From: Cohnella laeviribosi DSM 21336
GTDB taxonomy: Bacteria; Bacillota; Bacilli; Paenibacillales; Paenibacillaceae
DNA: 64,000 nt
Assembly (NCBI RefSeq): GCF_000378425.1
Contig: NZ_KB899808.1
Span: 186,001 to 250,000 of the forward strand
Direction of reading: 5' to 3'
Part shown: piece by piece, positions 8,506 through 17,675 of the stretch
How the letters are laid out: each line of letters begins with the position of its first letter
Position numbering within the stretch: position 1 is the stretch's first letter
Notes under the pieces: model-generated
Database searches by the model: none
Seen by the model: the letters and a program-made list of their open reading frames with translations, nothing else
What the model was told of the DNA's origin: nothing
Position numbers and translations under genes: made by a program

Positions 8506-11217
8506 ATGGCGCTCGTGACGCGCGGGAAAACATGGGTGAGTTTAATCGCATTGCTGGCGCTCGTCTGGACGGGGACGGTAACGGGAGTTCCGTCCGCATC
8601 GGCGGCTGCGACGCCGTTCAGCGATGTGGCGGCAGGCCACTGGGCCGAGAAACACATTGCCAAGCTGGCTTTGCAGGGCATCGTTAAAGGAAACGAAGGC
8701 AAGTTCGACTTGAACGGTTCGGTTACGAGGCAGGATGCCGTCATTATGGCGCTGCGTTTGCTCGGCTTGGAAAGCAAAGCGGACACCGGCGGCGCCATCG
8801 CTTTTCCGAGCACGTTTAACGTGAGCAATTACGCGAGCGCGTATGTCGATTACGCGTTCGCCAAAGGGCTGCTCAACCGGAACGAAGAGTATGCGCTGGC
8901 GGAGAAGGAAAAAGGCGGTTCCTGGGGCACGGCGCCGGCGACCCGCGAGTGGATCGCGCGGCTGCTCGTTCGCGCGGTAGGGAAAGAGGACGAAGCGACG
9001 GCAGCCAAAGGCCGGGCCACGTCGTTTGCCGACAACGCCGCCATCGACCCGGCTTTGCTCGGATACGTCAACGCGGCGGTCAGCCTCGGATTGGTCAAGG
9101 GAACGGACGGGAACAAATTCGATCCGAAAGGCAAGGTCTCCCGCGCAACCGCGGCGACTTTGATCAGCCGGGCCGAAACGTTCGTGAACACCGCATTTCC
9201 CAACCAAGCTTCGGGCATCTGGATCGGAATCGCGCCGGACAAGCTGACCCTGCTTCAGGCGGACGGTTCGATCACGACGTATGCCGTAACGGACAGCACG
9301 CTCTTCTCGCGCGCCGATTCGGAGAAGCTGACCACGCTTGACGGCCTTACGCTATACGGTAAAGCACTCGTCATCAGCGACGGCGCGGGCGGCGCCGCCT
9401 ACGCCGAACAGATCGACGACACGCCGCAAGTAAAGACGGTGGAAGGAACGCTGGTCGTCGTGAGCGCGACAAAGCATCAAATCTCCATTCTGAACGGCGA
9501 AGATGTGCAGACGTACGAATACGATCCGGAGGTTCCTCCGGTTGTTGCCGACGCCGAGAATAACCCGCTGACGCTGGGCGATCTTCCTTCCAGCGCGGCA
9601 GTCAAGCTGGTTGTCGATACGGTTCGGGCCAACGGCAAGGTCGTGGCCGTAACGCTCAAACAATCGACGGTCAGCAAGAGCGGGCAGGGAACGGTGGTGT
9701 CGTGGAATTCGTCAAGCCGTTTGCTTACCGTCAAAGATGAAACGACGGGAATCGCGGAGACGCGTTCCGTCTCGGCCAGCGCTACGTATCAAAAAGACGG
9801 CAACTATGTCGGCCAGCAAGTGCTGAAGGTCGGCGATACGATTGCGTACGAGATCAGAAACGGAGAAATCACGTCCGTCGTCATTACGAAATCGGTTGCC
9901 GCCAATACGATCACCGGTACGATATTTAAAGTCGACACGAGCGCCAAAACGATTCAATATACCGAATCGGGGGGGAGCGGCAACATCGTCCTCAAATTTT
10001 ACGCCGACAACGTCAAGGTCAAAATCGGCGATCTGACGGACGCAACCGTCAACGATCTGATGAGCGGAGACCGGGTTACGATGACGTTGGACGCAAACGG
10101 CAAAGTGGCGACGGTGGAAGTGAACGACAGCACGGTTTCCACGATGTACGGCGCGATCGTATCTTCCTACGATGCGGATGCCAAAGTGCTGGTCGTCAAG
10201 GATGCCGCAGGAAAGGCCAAGGCGTTTTCGACCGGCGATTCGACCCGTTATTATCTCGACGGACAACTCATTTCGGCGGCGAACGCGTCGCTTATGCTCT
10301 ACAAAAACAAAAAAGTGGATATCGGGTATATCGACGATCGCGCCGTCAAAATCACCTTCATCGCCAAATACACGGGCACCGTAACCGCCAACAACACGAC
10401 AACGAAAACGCTGACCCTTTTGCAGGCGAACGGCGTTTCCGTTACGATTCCGTATACGACGCCGAAGGTCGAAATCTATGGCCAAAGCTCGCCGACCTAT
10501 ACGAACATTGCGGTCGGCGATACGGTGACGGCGCTGCTGAACTCGACTCAGGATTTTATTTCGACGGTGTATGTCCAACGAAAAGCGCAATTTGAGGTCG
10601 TATCCGTCGATCCGGCCAACAGCAAAATTACGCTTAAATCCGCTTCGGGCACCATTAACGAGTGGACGCTCGGGGCGGAAACGGTTTATCTTGACGAGAA
10701 CGGAAATGCCGCTGGCCTGGGGCAATTTCCGGCAGGTTCCTTCGTCACCGCAACGATGCTGGGCAACACGCCAACGGTGCTTAAATACGTGCCGACCGCT
10801 TACGGCCGAGTCGTATCCGTCGATGCGGCCGCGGGAACGATTCAGCTTCAAACGAACACCGGAGCTACCGTCCAGCAAAACGTAGGCGCTTCGCCTCTCG
10901 TTTACAAGGATGGCGTCCTGCAACCGTCCCTTTCGTCGGTTCGCGCCGAAGATCGCGTCGAGGTTCGAAAGGACGAGCAGGATCGCACGGTCATTACGAT
11001 TGTTCCCGGAATGGCGAAAACGTTCTTCCGCATTGACGGCTCGCTTCTCTACTGGAAAGTGAGCTCGCTGAGCGAAACCAACAACTTCGTCAAGCTGCAT
11101 CCTCAGGTCTACATCCATAATGCCACGACGACGCTGACGGCGAGCAACCTCGTAAACGGGGATGCGATTACCATCTATATCCTGCGCGGTCAAGCGATCG
11201 AAGTTGCGAAGTCGTAA
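8506..11217 (+). CDS. S-layer-homology domain protein with repeated beta units
   Basis: A 903-residue exported surface protein. A signal peptide (about 1-33, ending ASAAA) is followed by SLH motifs (FSDVAAGHWAEKHIAKLALQGIVKG and later modules to about residue 235) that bind pyruvylated secondary cell-wall polymer. The rest is built of repeated beta-type units of about 60-75 residues, each starting with a G-x-V/I-x-S-x-D pattern and a strand such as KTLTLLQANG or SKITLKSASG; I count at least seven. No enzymatic domain was recognised. The start follows GGGGAGAAGATAGG. Role beyond anchoring is unknown; the amidase next door points to wall organisation. Confidence 0.85.
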   Translation: MALVTRGKTWVSLIALLALVWTGTVTGVPSASAAATPFSDVAAGHWAEKHIAKLALQGIVKGNEGKFDLNGSVTRQDAVIMALRLLGLESKADTGGAIAFPSTFNVSNYASAYVDYAFAKGLLNRNEEYALAEKEKGGSWGTAPATREWIARLLVRAVGKEDEATAAKGRATSFADNAAIDPALLGYVNAAVSLGLVKGTDGNKFDPKGKVSRATAATLISRAETFVNTAFPNQASGIWIGIAPDKLTLLQADGSITTYAVTDSTLFSRADSEKLTTLDGLTLYGKALVISDGAGGAAYAEQIDDTPQVKTVEGTLVVVSATKHQISILNGEDVQTYEYDPEVPPVVADAENNPLTLGDLPSSAAVKLVVDTVRANGKVVAVTLKQSTVSKSGQGTVVSWNSSSRLLTVKDETTGIAETRSVSASATYQKDGNYVGQQVLKVGDTIAYEIRNGEITSVVITKSVAANTITGTIFKVDTSAKTIQYTESGGSGNIVLKFYADNVKVKIGDLTDATVNDLMSGDRVTMTLDANGKVATVEVNDSTVSTMYGAIVSSYDADAKVLVVKDAAGKAKAFSTGDSTRYYLDGQLISAANASLMLYKNKKVDIGYIDDRAVKITFIAKYTGTVTANNTTTKTLTLLQANGVSVTIPYTTPKVEIYGQSSPTYTNIAVGDTVTALLNSTQDFISTVYVQRKAQFEVVSVDPANSKITLKSASGTINEWTLGAETVYLDENGNAAGLGQFPAGSFVTATMLGNTPTVLKYVPTAYGRVVSVDAAAGTIQLQTNTGATVQQNVGASPLVYKDGVLQPSLSSVRAEDRVEVRKDEQDRTVITIVPGMAKTFFRIDGSLLYWKVSSLSETNNFVKLHPQVYIHNATTTLTASNLVNGDAITIYILRGQAIEVAKS

Positions 11218-11240
11218 TTCCCACCATACGATCTTTACGA

Positions 11241-11282
11241 AAAGCAGTTGCGTCCCGGGATTTCCCGGCGCAGCTGCTTTTT
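11241..11282 (+). terminator. terminator after the SLH gene
   Basis: AAAGCAG...GCTGCTTT with an inner CCGGGA/TCCCGG stem, ending in a short T-run. It closes the amidase-SLH operon. Confidence 0.85.
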
Positions 11283-11329
11283 GCCGTTCCGGGGGACCTG
11301 CGTGTGTCTTGTTTGTTTGCCTTTTGCTT

Positions 11330-11424
11330 GATATCCCCTTCGCTCAGGGAAAGGGTTTCGGCGCGCTGCCGATTCTCCTATCTGTCTTGCAGCGCTTTTC
11401 TTTGATATCCCTTTAACTCAGGAT
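11330..11424 (+). repeat. two direct copies of the TATCCC-TCAGGA repeat, left of the transposase gene
   Basis: Copies start at 11330 (GATATCCCCTTCGCTCAGGG) and 11404 (GATATCCCTTTAACTCAGGA), 74 nt apart, both in plus orientation. The same roughly 20-nt sequence occurs inverted at 12682-12756 and as an array at 51049-51518. The stretch 11425-11657 between the repeats and the transposase stop holds no gene I can support. Confidence 0.8.
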
Positions 11425-11657
11425 GACGGCAGGACAGGAAGTGAATGAATCAAGACGAGAGTAAGCGAGTAAGGTTGCGTTTAAGCAAAGTCAAAGCAGT
11501 TATAATGAAAGCGAATCGCGAAGAATTCATCAGGGTGAAAAAATTCGCCTCATGAAGGAATGGGCCATCGTGGGTCCTACAAAAGCGCTTCATGTATCCA
11601 TACCGGATAGCTTCGTTCGGGAATACCATTTTATGATGATGAAAAAGACGTTGCCGA

Positions 11658-12578
11658 TCAGCTTGCAAATGGGGATGAGACCGTTGCGTTCCGATGAAGG
11701 CGGCGAGACCGGGCGGCAGCCGTCGATCCGGTCAACTTTGGATAGGTAATCGTCGGAAATACGGCGCAATCGTTCAAAAGACGGCTAAATCGGGTAAAAG
11801 CCGGGAGGTTCCGCATGTAACAATAATGGTCGAGGTAGACTTGAAGATGTTTTCGGCCAATTCCTCTGAAAAGTCTGGCCAGCCAGCTTTCCGCCAACCA
11901 ACCCATTTTTCTGAGCTTGTGTTTGGCATCGCTTCCTTTTGAAACCGGGAACACCGTGAATTGGGCCTTTTTGTCGACATGTTGCAGAAGAAAGGGCTCG
12001 ATTTCGGGTTGTTTCAATTTATGATGATGAATGAATTTGGGCTGGATTTTGATTTTTAAATAGGAAAACTGTCCGTCTTCGTCTACGGAAGCTCCAATCA
12101 AAACAGGATGCTCTTGCTGATGCCATTCCAACGTAAATTGTCGGCGGTGAATGGCGTTCACGATGTGAACCTTTCCGCCCAGCAGAAGAGCGGCGTCTCT
12201 CTGGCTCATGGCATGGCGAAGCTTGTGGCACATCAGCCAGGCGGTTTTATAGGTCACGCCAAGAATGCTTGCCAATTGAGTCGCATTGATTTCTTCGGGA
12301 CGGCAGTGCAGAAATATGGCTTGGAACCACAGGCGAAGCGGCGTACGGCTTCCTTCCATAATGGTTCCCGCTATCAGGGACGTCTGTTTCCGGCAATGAC
12401 GGCATTCAAAAAGCGGCAGCCGGCGCGTCGCAATGGTATAAGCTTGAGAGTGGCCGCAGCGCGGACAACGGAATCCGTCCGGCCATCTGAAGCGGTACAA
12501 GGCGGCGACGCAGTCGTCCTCCGTTTGAAAGCGGCGGCGAAACTGCTCAAACGTAAGGGTTTCGTCCCAAATGAACAT
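11658..12578 (-). CDS. IS1595-family transposase-like protein, catalytic residues degenerate
   Basis: A 306-residue protein related to ISXO2/IS1595 transposases. The N-terminal zinc ribbon is intact (C38, C41, C59, C62; FRCPRCGH and FECRHCRKQTS), followed by the GTIMEGSRTPLRLWFQAIFL segment typical of the family and a C-terminal KHLQVYLDHYCYMRN segment. Where active members carry the first catalytic Asp (a DETY-like motif) this protein reads GGKVHIVNAI (135-143), and the second Asp is not evident; E230 might be the third acid. It therefore looks domesticated or inactive as a DDE enzyme. Two LexA-type boxes overlap its promoter and a family of short repeats flanks it in inverted orientation. 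Its role is unknown. Confidence 0.75.
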   Translation of the reverse strand: MFIWDETLTFEQFRRRFQTEDDCVAALYRFRWPDGFRCPRCGHSQAYTIATRRLPLFECRHCRKQTSLIAGTIMEGSRTPLRLWFQAIFLHCRPEEINATQLASILGVTYKTAWLMCHKLRHAMSQRDAALLLGGKVHIVNAIHRRQFTLEWHQQEHPVLIGASVDEDGQFSYLKIKIQPKFIHHHKLKQPEIEPFLLQHVDKKAQFTVFPVSKGSDAKHKLRKMGWLAESWLARLFRGIGRKHLQVYLDHYCYMRNLPAFTRFSRLLNDCAVFPTITYPKLTGSTAAARSRRLHRNATVSSPFAS

Positions 12579-12600
12579 GCATCCTCACCGTCCGAGATAG

Positions 12601-12648
12601 GAACATTTGTTCTGGTTAAATAATACCAAACATTTGTTCGTTTTTCAA
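12601..12648 (-). promoter_or_regulatory. SOS-type promoter: sigma-A elements with two LexA boxes
   Basis: On the minus strand TTGAAA (12643-12648) and TATTAT (12620-12625) are spaced 17 nt. One box, CGAACAAATGTTTG (12627-12640), fills the spacer; a second, AGAACAAATGTTCC (12599-12612), covers the expected transcription start. Each matches the Bacillus LexA consensus CGAACRNRYGTTYC at 13 of 14 positions. LexA binding at both would block transcription of the transposase-like gene until DNA damage. Confidence 0.82.
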
Positions 12649-12681
12649 GCAAAAAATTCAATTTTTGGAGATGCGCGTTTT

Positions 12682-12756
12682 TCTGAGCGAACGGGATATC
12701 AAAGCGGGGGCCGTTTTTTGCGAATTTCCACCCCCTCCTGAGTGAAGGGGATACCC
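12682..12756 (-). repeat. two copies of the TATCCC-TCAGGA repeat, right of the transposase gene
   Basis: On the minus strand the copies read GATATCCCGTTCGCTCAGAA (12681-12700) and GGTATCCCCTTCACTCAGGA (12737-12756). They are opposite in orientation to the pair at 11330-11424, so the transposase-like gene is bracketed by inverted pairs. Confidence 0.8.
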
Positions 12757-12887
12757 AATAAAAGAGGGAAAAAGAGGACACACGATCGGGAAGACGCCAG
12801 CCGAAAGCTTGTCGGAGCGCCGAAGATTCGGTACACTTTCATTATGCGAAGAAAGTCCTTTTTTTCACTAGGAGAAGGAGTCACCGG

Positions 12888-13622
12888 ATGAATGCCGCAA
12901 AAATGAGACATATTCTGGACGTCATCGCCGACATGTTCCCGGATGCGCATTGCGAGCTAAATCACCGCAATCCGTTCGAATTGACGATCGCCGTGCTGCT
13001 GTCCGCCCAATGCACCGACGAAACGGTCAATAAAGTAACGGCAACGCTGTTTGAAAAATACCGGACGCCGCAAGATTATTTGAACGTTCCGCTCGAAGAG
13101 CTCGAACAGGATATCCGGCGCATCGGTTTGTTCCGGAACAAGGCCGCCAACATTCAAAAGCTGTGCCGAATGCTGACCGACCGGTTCGGAGGAGAGGTGC
13201 CGCGCGACCACGAGTCGCTCACGGAACTGCCCGGCGTGGGCCGGAAAACGGCGAACGTGGTGGTGTCCAATGCGTTTGGCGTGCCGGCCATCGCAGTCGA
13301 TACGCATGTCGAGCGGGTGTCCAAAAGGCTCGGGATCGCCAAGGCGGACGACTCGGTGCTCGAGGTCGAAAAGAAGCTGATGAAGCTAGTGCCGCGGGAC
13401 GAATGGACGATTACGCATCACCGCCTTATCTTTTTCGGGCGATACCATTGCAAGGCGCAGAACCCGAAATGCGACGTATGCGCGCTGCTGGACGTTTGTC
13501 CGGAAGGGAAAAAAAGAATGAAGGCGGCTCAGCGTCCCCAAAAAACCGGCAGGCCAAAGACCGCTAACGGACAGCGCAAAGCGGCTGCGGCCAAGAAGGC
13601 GCAGGGAGGCGATGCCCTGTGA
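12888..13622 (+). CDS. nth: endonuclease III
   Basis: Base-excision repair DNA glycosylase/AP lyase, 244 residues. The helix-hairpin-helix LPGVGRKTANVV contains the catalytic lysine, AVDTHVERVSKRLG the catalytic aspartate, and the C-terminal CKAQNPKCDVCALLDVC spacing (C-x6-C-x2-C-x5-C) holds the [4Fe-4S] cluster. The last 35 residues are a Lys/Ala-rich tail not needed for the fold. GGAGAAGGAG precedes the ATG. The stop overlaps the dynA start by four bases, so the genes are translationally coupled. Confidence 0.96.
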   Translation: MNAAKMRHILDVIADMFPDAHCELNHRNPFELTIAVLLSAQCTDETVNKVTATLFEKYRTPQDYLNVPLEELEQDIRRIGLFRNKAANIQKLCRMLTDRFGGEVPRDHESLTELPGVGRKTANVVVSNAFGVPAIAVDTHVERVSKRLGIAKADDSVLEVEKKLMKLVPRDEWTITHHRLIFFGRYHCKAQNPKCDVCALLDVCPEGKKRMKAAQRPQKTGRPKTANGQRKAAAAKKAQGGDAL

Positions 13623-16600
13623 GCGAAACGACGGAATTGACCGCGACCCGAAGCGAAGCGGCTTTAGGGGCTTATGCGGATATTTTGCGGCGCATGGCCG
13701 CAAAAGCGGCGGCCGAAGGAGACGCCGTCCACGGCGAGAAGTTCGAGGAACTGGCCCAAAAGGTGGAGCAGGGAAAATTAACGCTCGCGTTCTGCGGGCA
13801 TTTCTCGGCGGGAAAGTCGACTTTGGTGAATGCGCTTTGCGGAGCGAAGCTTCTTCCGTCTTCGCCCATCCCGACAAGCGCGAATGTCGTGACGATCGCA
13901 AACGGGGAGCCGGCCGCGCGCGTCGTGTTTCGGGCGGCAGACGGCACGGTTGCGGTGCAGCCGGAAATGCCCGTCGAGCGTTTGAACGATTGGGCGATCG
14001 ACGGAGAAGGCGTCGCTTCGATCGAGGTTACGTATCCGGTTCCGCTGCTCGGGTCTCATCTTGCGTTCGTCGACACGCCGGGGGTCGACTCGACCGACGG
14101 GGCGCACCGGGCGGCGACCGAATCGGCGCTGCACCTGGCGGACGTCGTGTTTTACGTGACGGACTACAACCATGTGCTGTCCGAAGTGAATTTCCGTTTT
14201 TTGCGGACGCTGCACCGTTGGGGCAAGCCGACCTATTTGATCGTAAATCAGGTCGACAAGCACCGCGAGCAAGAGGTGGCTTTCCGCTCGTTCCAAGAGG
14301 GCGTGCGTCAAGCGCTTGCCCATTGGCGGATTGAGCCGGCCGGCGTTTTGTATTTGTCGCTGCGCGAACCTGCGCATCCGCTCTCGCAGTGGGACGAATT
14401 GACCGGCATCATCGAGCGTCTGAAGCCGCTTCGGGAGCAGCTGCTGCTGTATAGCGCGGACCGTTCGGCGCGGCATTTGGCGGAGCGGCACCGCGACAGC
14501 ATCAGGCAGCAGCATTTGATCGAACGGGAAGCGCTGCTGGAACGGCTTGGCGGAGAGGAAGGAGCGAAGCGGGTCCGCGACGGACGGGCGGAGCTTGAGG
14601 CCAGGCTGACGCAGGTTCGGACGGAGGCGGACAAGCGGAGAGACAGGTTCCGCGAAGAACTGGATAAGCTGCTGGGCAACGCGAATTTAACGCCGGCGGA
14701 AACGCGGGAAAAAGCGCGCGCCGCGCTGGAAAGCATGCAGCCGAACTTCAAGGTCGGCTGGTTCGGCAGCGCCGCGAAGACGGAGGCCGAGCGGCAGCGG
14801 AGATGGCGGGAGCTGACCGACAGCTTTAATGCGCAGTTGGACGCGAACGTGCATGGCCATGTTCGCGAGATGCTGCGCAAGGAAGCGAAGGAAGACGGGC
14901 TTGAAGGCGAAGACCTGGAGGCGGCGCTGGCCGATGCGTTCCCGCAGGCGGATGCCGAATGGCTGAAGGCGCGGGTGAAGCCGGGCGCCGGGGCGGACGG
15001 ACAGGCGACGCTGCATTTTGCCGCCGAGCTGAGCTCGGACCGGAAGGCGCAGGTGCGCAAGGAGGCGCTGAGATTTTACGAGCGCCTCGAAGAGGCCCGC
15101 GAGCCGCAGCGCCAGGCCGCGGAAGCGGAAGTGAAGCGGGAGCTGGAAACGCTGGCGGAGCAGGAACGGTGGGTTAGCCGGCTCGACGCGCTCGAAGAGA
15201 AGGAGCGGGCGGCTGAAGCCGAGCTGCTCGCTATGCTGCCCGAACCGAAGCTTGTCGCGGCCGGAACGCTGCCCGAGCCGAAGGAAGCGGGAGGCGATGC
15301 GGCGCTGTCAATCGGTCGGCCGCAGGCGAAGGCCGCGGCGGGAGCGAACCGGGCGCAGGAGGTTGCGCTGAAAGGCGGCGCGCAAGGAATCGGCGACGCG
15401 TCCAAAGGCGGCACGGCGAGCGGCGCGGCGGCAACCGGAGCGCGAGAGGGCGGCGCTGTGGCGGCGGGCGATTCGGATAGCGTCGCTGCGGCAAGCGGCA
15501 CGCAGGAGGCCGCGGCGCTGTTGGCCAAAGCCGCGGAACTGCTCGAGCCGCTGGCGCCGCTGCGCAAGCAGGCGGCCGGCTTGCGCGAGAAGGCGAAGCG
15601 CCTGCGGGAAAGACAGTTCACGATCGCGCTATTCGGGGCGTTCAGCGCCGGCAAGTCTTCGTTCGCCAATAGCCTGGTGGGGCTTCCGGTGTTGCCCGTG
15701 TCGCCGAACCCGACGACGGCGACGATTAACCGCATCGTGGCGCCAAGCGATTCGTATCCGCACGGCACGGCGCTGATCCGGATGAAATCGGCTGAAGATA
15801 TGCTTGCGGATATTCGCCATTCGCTGCATCGGCTCGGCGCGTCCGATCTGGACATCGCCGCGGCCGGCGACGACGCCGAACAGCTGCTGGCGCTTGCGGG
15901 CAGCATGTCGCCGGAGGAGCTTCATCCGCGCGGCCGGCCGCATCTGGCCTTTTTGCTCGCCGCGGCGAAGGGATGGCCGCAGTACGGCGGCTTGCTCGGG
16001 CAAGAGCTGCACGTGGGGGAAGACGAATACCGCCGGTACGTCGCGGAGGAAGAAGCCTCCTGCTTCGTCGCTTCGGTCGACCTGCACATCGACGCCCCGC
16101 TGACGCGAAGCGGAGCGGTGCTTGTGGATACCCCCGGAGCGGATTCGATCAACGCAAGGCATACGGGCGTCTCGTTCCAATATATTAAAGATGCCGACGC
16201 GGTTCTGTTCGTGACGTACTACAATCATGCGTTCACCGAAGCGGACCGGGGATTTTTGAACCAGCTCGGCAGCGTGAAGGACGCGTTCGAGCTCGATAAA
16301 ATGTTCTTTATCGTGAACGCCGCGGACCTGGCGGCGTCCTCCGAAGAATTGACGGCCGTATTGGGCCATGTTGAGGGGCAACTGCTGAAGCACGGCATTC
16401 GCAATCCGCGGCTGTTCCCCGTTTCCAGCTTGAACGGGCTGGCCGCGAAGCTGGAGCGTTCCGCCGAAGGGCTGCGCTCGTCCGGCCTTGAGGCGTTCGA
16501 AGCGGCGTTTTGGAGGTTCTCGCGGGAGGAGCTCGGCGGATTGGCCGTTCAGGCCGCGCACAAAGAGCTCGACCGGATCGACGCGCTGATGGCGAGCTTG

Positions 16601-17413
16601 CTGCAGTCCGCGAACGAGGATGCCGAAGCCCGCGACGCCCGCAAGCGGAGAATGCTGGGGGAAGCCGCAGGGCTCAAAGAGCGTCTGCTTTCCTCCCTGT
16701 CGTTTGCGGGAGTACAGCCGCTGGTGCAGGAAACCAGCGACCAGCTGTACCACTTGCGCCAGCGGGTGAAGTACCGGTTCAACGATCATTTTTCGGCGGC
16801 GTTTCATCCGTCGGTGCTGCAGGATGACGGGCGCGACCTGAAAAAAATGCTCCAGGCCTGCTGGGCGGACCTGGTGCGGAGCGTCGGCGAGGATCTGCTG
16901 CAGGAGCTCAGGGCCGCAGGCCTGCGGCTGGAAGGAGCGCTGCATAAACGGATCGCGGAGAAGGTGGCGGAAGAAGCGGCGAACGCCGCCCTGGACGGCT
17001 TTGCGCCGGAGCAGCCGCCGAAACCGGACCTTGAGCTGCCGATCAGCGAGCCGTTCGCCGATCCGCCGCCGATAGACGGACGGCGGTTGTGGAACGCTTT
17101 TCGCAGCCCGAAATATTTCTTCGAAAAAGACGGGAAAACGGCGCTGCGCGACGATCTGGAGACGGAACTGTTCCAAACGGCCGACCGCTGGCTGGCGGAG
17201 ACGAAGGCTCTATGGAGCGAGCGGATCACGGAAGTATACCGGCTGTCGCTCTATGCGGCCGCGGAAGGGCTGGTTGCCGAACTCGAAGCGTTCGCCGCAG
17301 GTCTGGAGGCGTCGCTCGGCCAGTCCGGCGAAGAGCGAATTTGGGCCGAAATTTACGGGCAATGGACGAATTTGCGATCATCCAAATCTTGCTTTCTTTC
17401 CCATCAGGATTAA
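13619..17413 (+). CDS. dynA: bacterial dynamin with two GTPase modules, DynA-like
   Basis: A 1264-residue membrane-remodelling GTPase made of two fused dynamin units, as in B. subtilis DynA (YpbR, about 1190 residues), which helps membrane repair and fusion. The first P-loop is GHFSAGKST (60-68) with switch II VDTPGVDST; the second is GAFSAGKSS near residue 672 with VDTPGADSI. An Ala/Gly-rich linker at about 555-620 joins the halves and coiled-coil stretches follow each GTPase domain. The GTG start overlaps the nth stop (GTGA). No transmembrane helix is evident, so membrane binding would be peripheral. Confidence 0.9.
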   Translation: MSETTELTATRSEAALGAYADILRRMAAKAAAEGDAVHGEKFEELAQKVEQGKLTLAFCGHFSAGKSTLVNALCGAKLLPSSPIPTSANVVTIANGEPAARVVFRAADGTVAVQPEMPVERLNDWAIDGEGVASIEVTYPVPLLGSHLAFVDTPGVDSTDGAHRAATESALHLADVVFYVTDYNHVLSEVNFRFLRTLHRWGKPTYLIVNQVDKHREQEVAFRSFQEGVRQALAHWRIEPAGVLYLSLREPAHPLSQWDELTGIIERLKPLREQLLLYSADRSARHLAERHRDSIRQQHLIEREALLERLGGEEGAKRVRDGRAELEARLTQVRTEADKRRDRFREELDKLLGNANLTPAETREKARAALESMQPNFKVGWFGSAAKTEAERQRRWRELTDSFNAQLDANVHGHVREMLRKEAKEDGLEGEDLEAALADAFPQADAEWLKARVKPGAGADGQATLHFAAELSSDRKAQVRKEALRFYERLEEAREPQRQAAEAEVKRELETLAEQERWVSRLDALEEKERAAEAELLAMLPEPKLVAAGTLPEPKEAGGDAALSIGRPQAKAAAGANRAQEVALKGGAQGIGDASKGGTASGAAATGAREGGAVAAGDSDSVAAASGTQEAAALLAKAAELLEPLAPLRKQAAGLREKAKRLRERQFTIALFGAFSAGKSSFANSLVGLPVLPVSPNPTTATINRIVAPSDSYPHGTALIRMKSAEDMLADIRHSLHRLGASDLDIAAAGDDAEQLLALAGSMSPEELHPRGRPHLAFLLAAAKGWPQYGGLLGQELHVGEDEYRRYVAEEEASCFVASVDLHIDAPLTRSGAVLVDTPGADSINARHTGVSFQYIKDADAVLFVTYYNHAFTEADRGFLNQLGSVKDAFELDKMFFIVNAADLAASSEELTAVLGHVEGQLLKHGIRNPRLFPVSSLNGLAAKLERSAEGLRSSGLEAFEAAFWRFSREELGGLAVQAAHKELDRIDALMASLLQSANEDAEARDARKRRMLGEAAGLKERLLSSLSFAGVQPLVQETSDQLYHLRQRVKYRFNDHFSAAFHPSVLQDDGRDLKKMLQACWADLVRSVGEDLLQELRAAGLRLEGALHKRIAEKVAEEAANAALDGFAPEQPPKPDLELPISEPFADPPPIDGRRLWNAFRSPKYFFEKDGKTALRDDLETELFQTADRWLAETKALWSERITEVYRLSLYAAAEGLVAELEAFAAGLEASLGQSGEERIWAEIYGQWTNLRSSKSCFLSHQD

Positions 17414-17425
17414 TCCTTATTATCC

Positions 17426-17468
17426 GGCTCTCTCTTGAGAAAACCGCTCAAGAGAGGGCCTTTTCTTT
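17426..17468 (+). terminator. terminator after dynA
   Basis: GGCTCTCTCTTGAG pairs with CTCAAGAGAGGGCC (17447-17460) and is followed by TTTTCTTTT. The 17469-17675 stretch after it holds no supported gene. Confidence 0.9.
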
Positions 17469-17675
17469 TGTTTTTGCGGTTTTGCACGCGTTTTCATGCC
17501 AATAAAGGGATATTGGTTATTAATTTCGATCATATGGGAGAATTTGACTCGATCCGGGAGCTAAGCATCGTTCGCCGCGATTGTTGCGCCATAATCCTCT
17601 TATATGCCGTTTGAGCGGGGGTGGTGATCCTGTTAAACTTCCGAGGTAGCCACCAACAGGGAGGTCAGTCGACAA

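Noticed and set aside
11552..11749. Small open frame (65 codons) downstream of a TATAAT at 11501
   Set aside because: No ribosome site at proper distance, runs antisense into the transposase gene, and no recognisable sequence.
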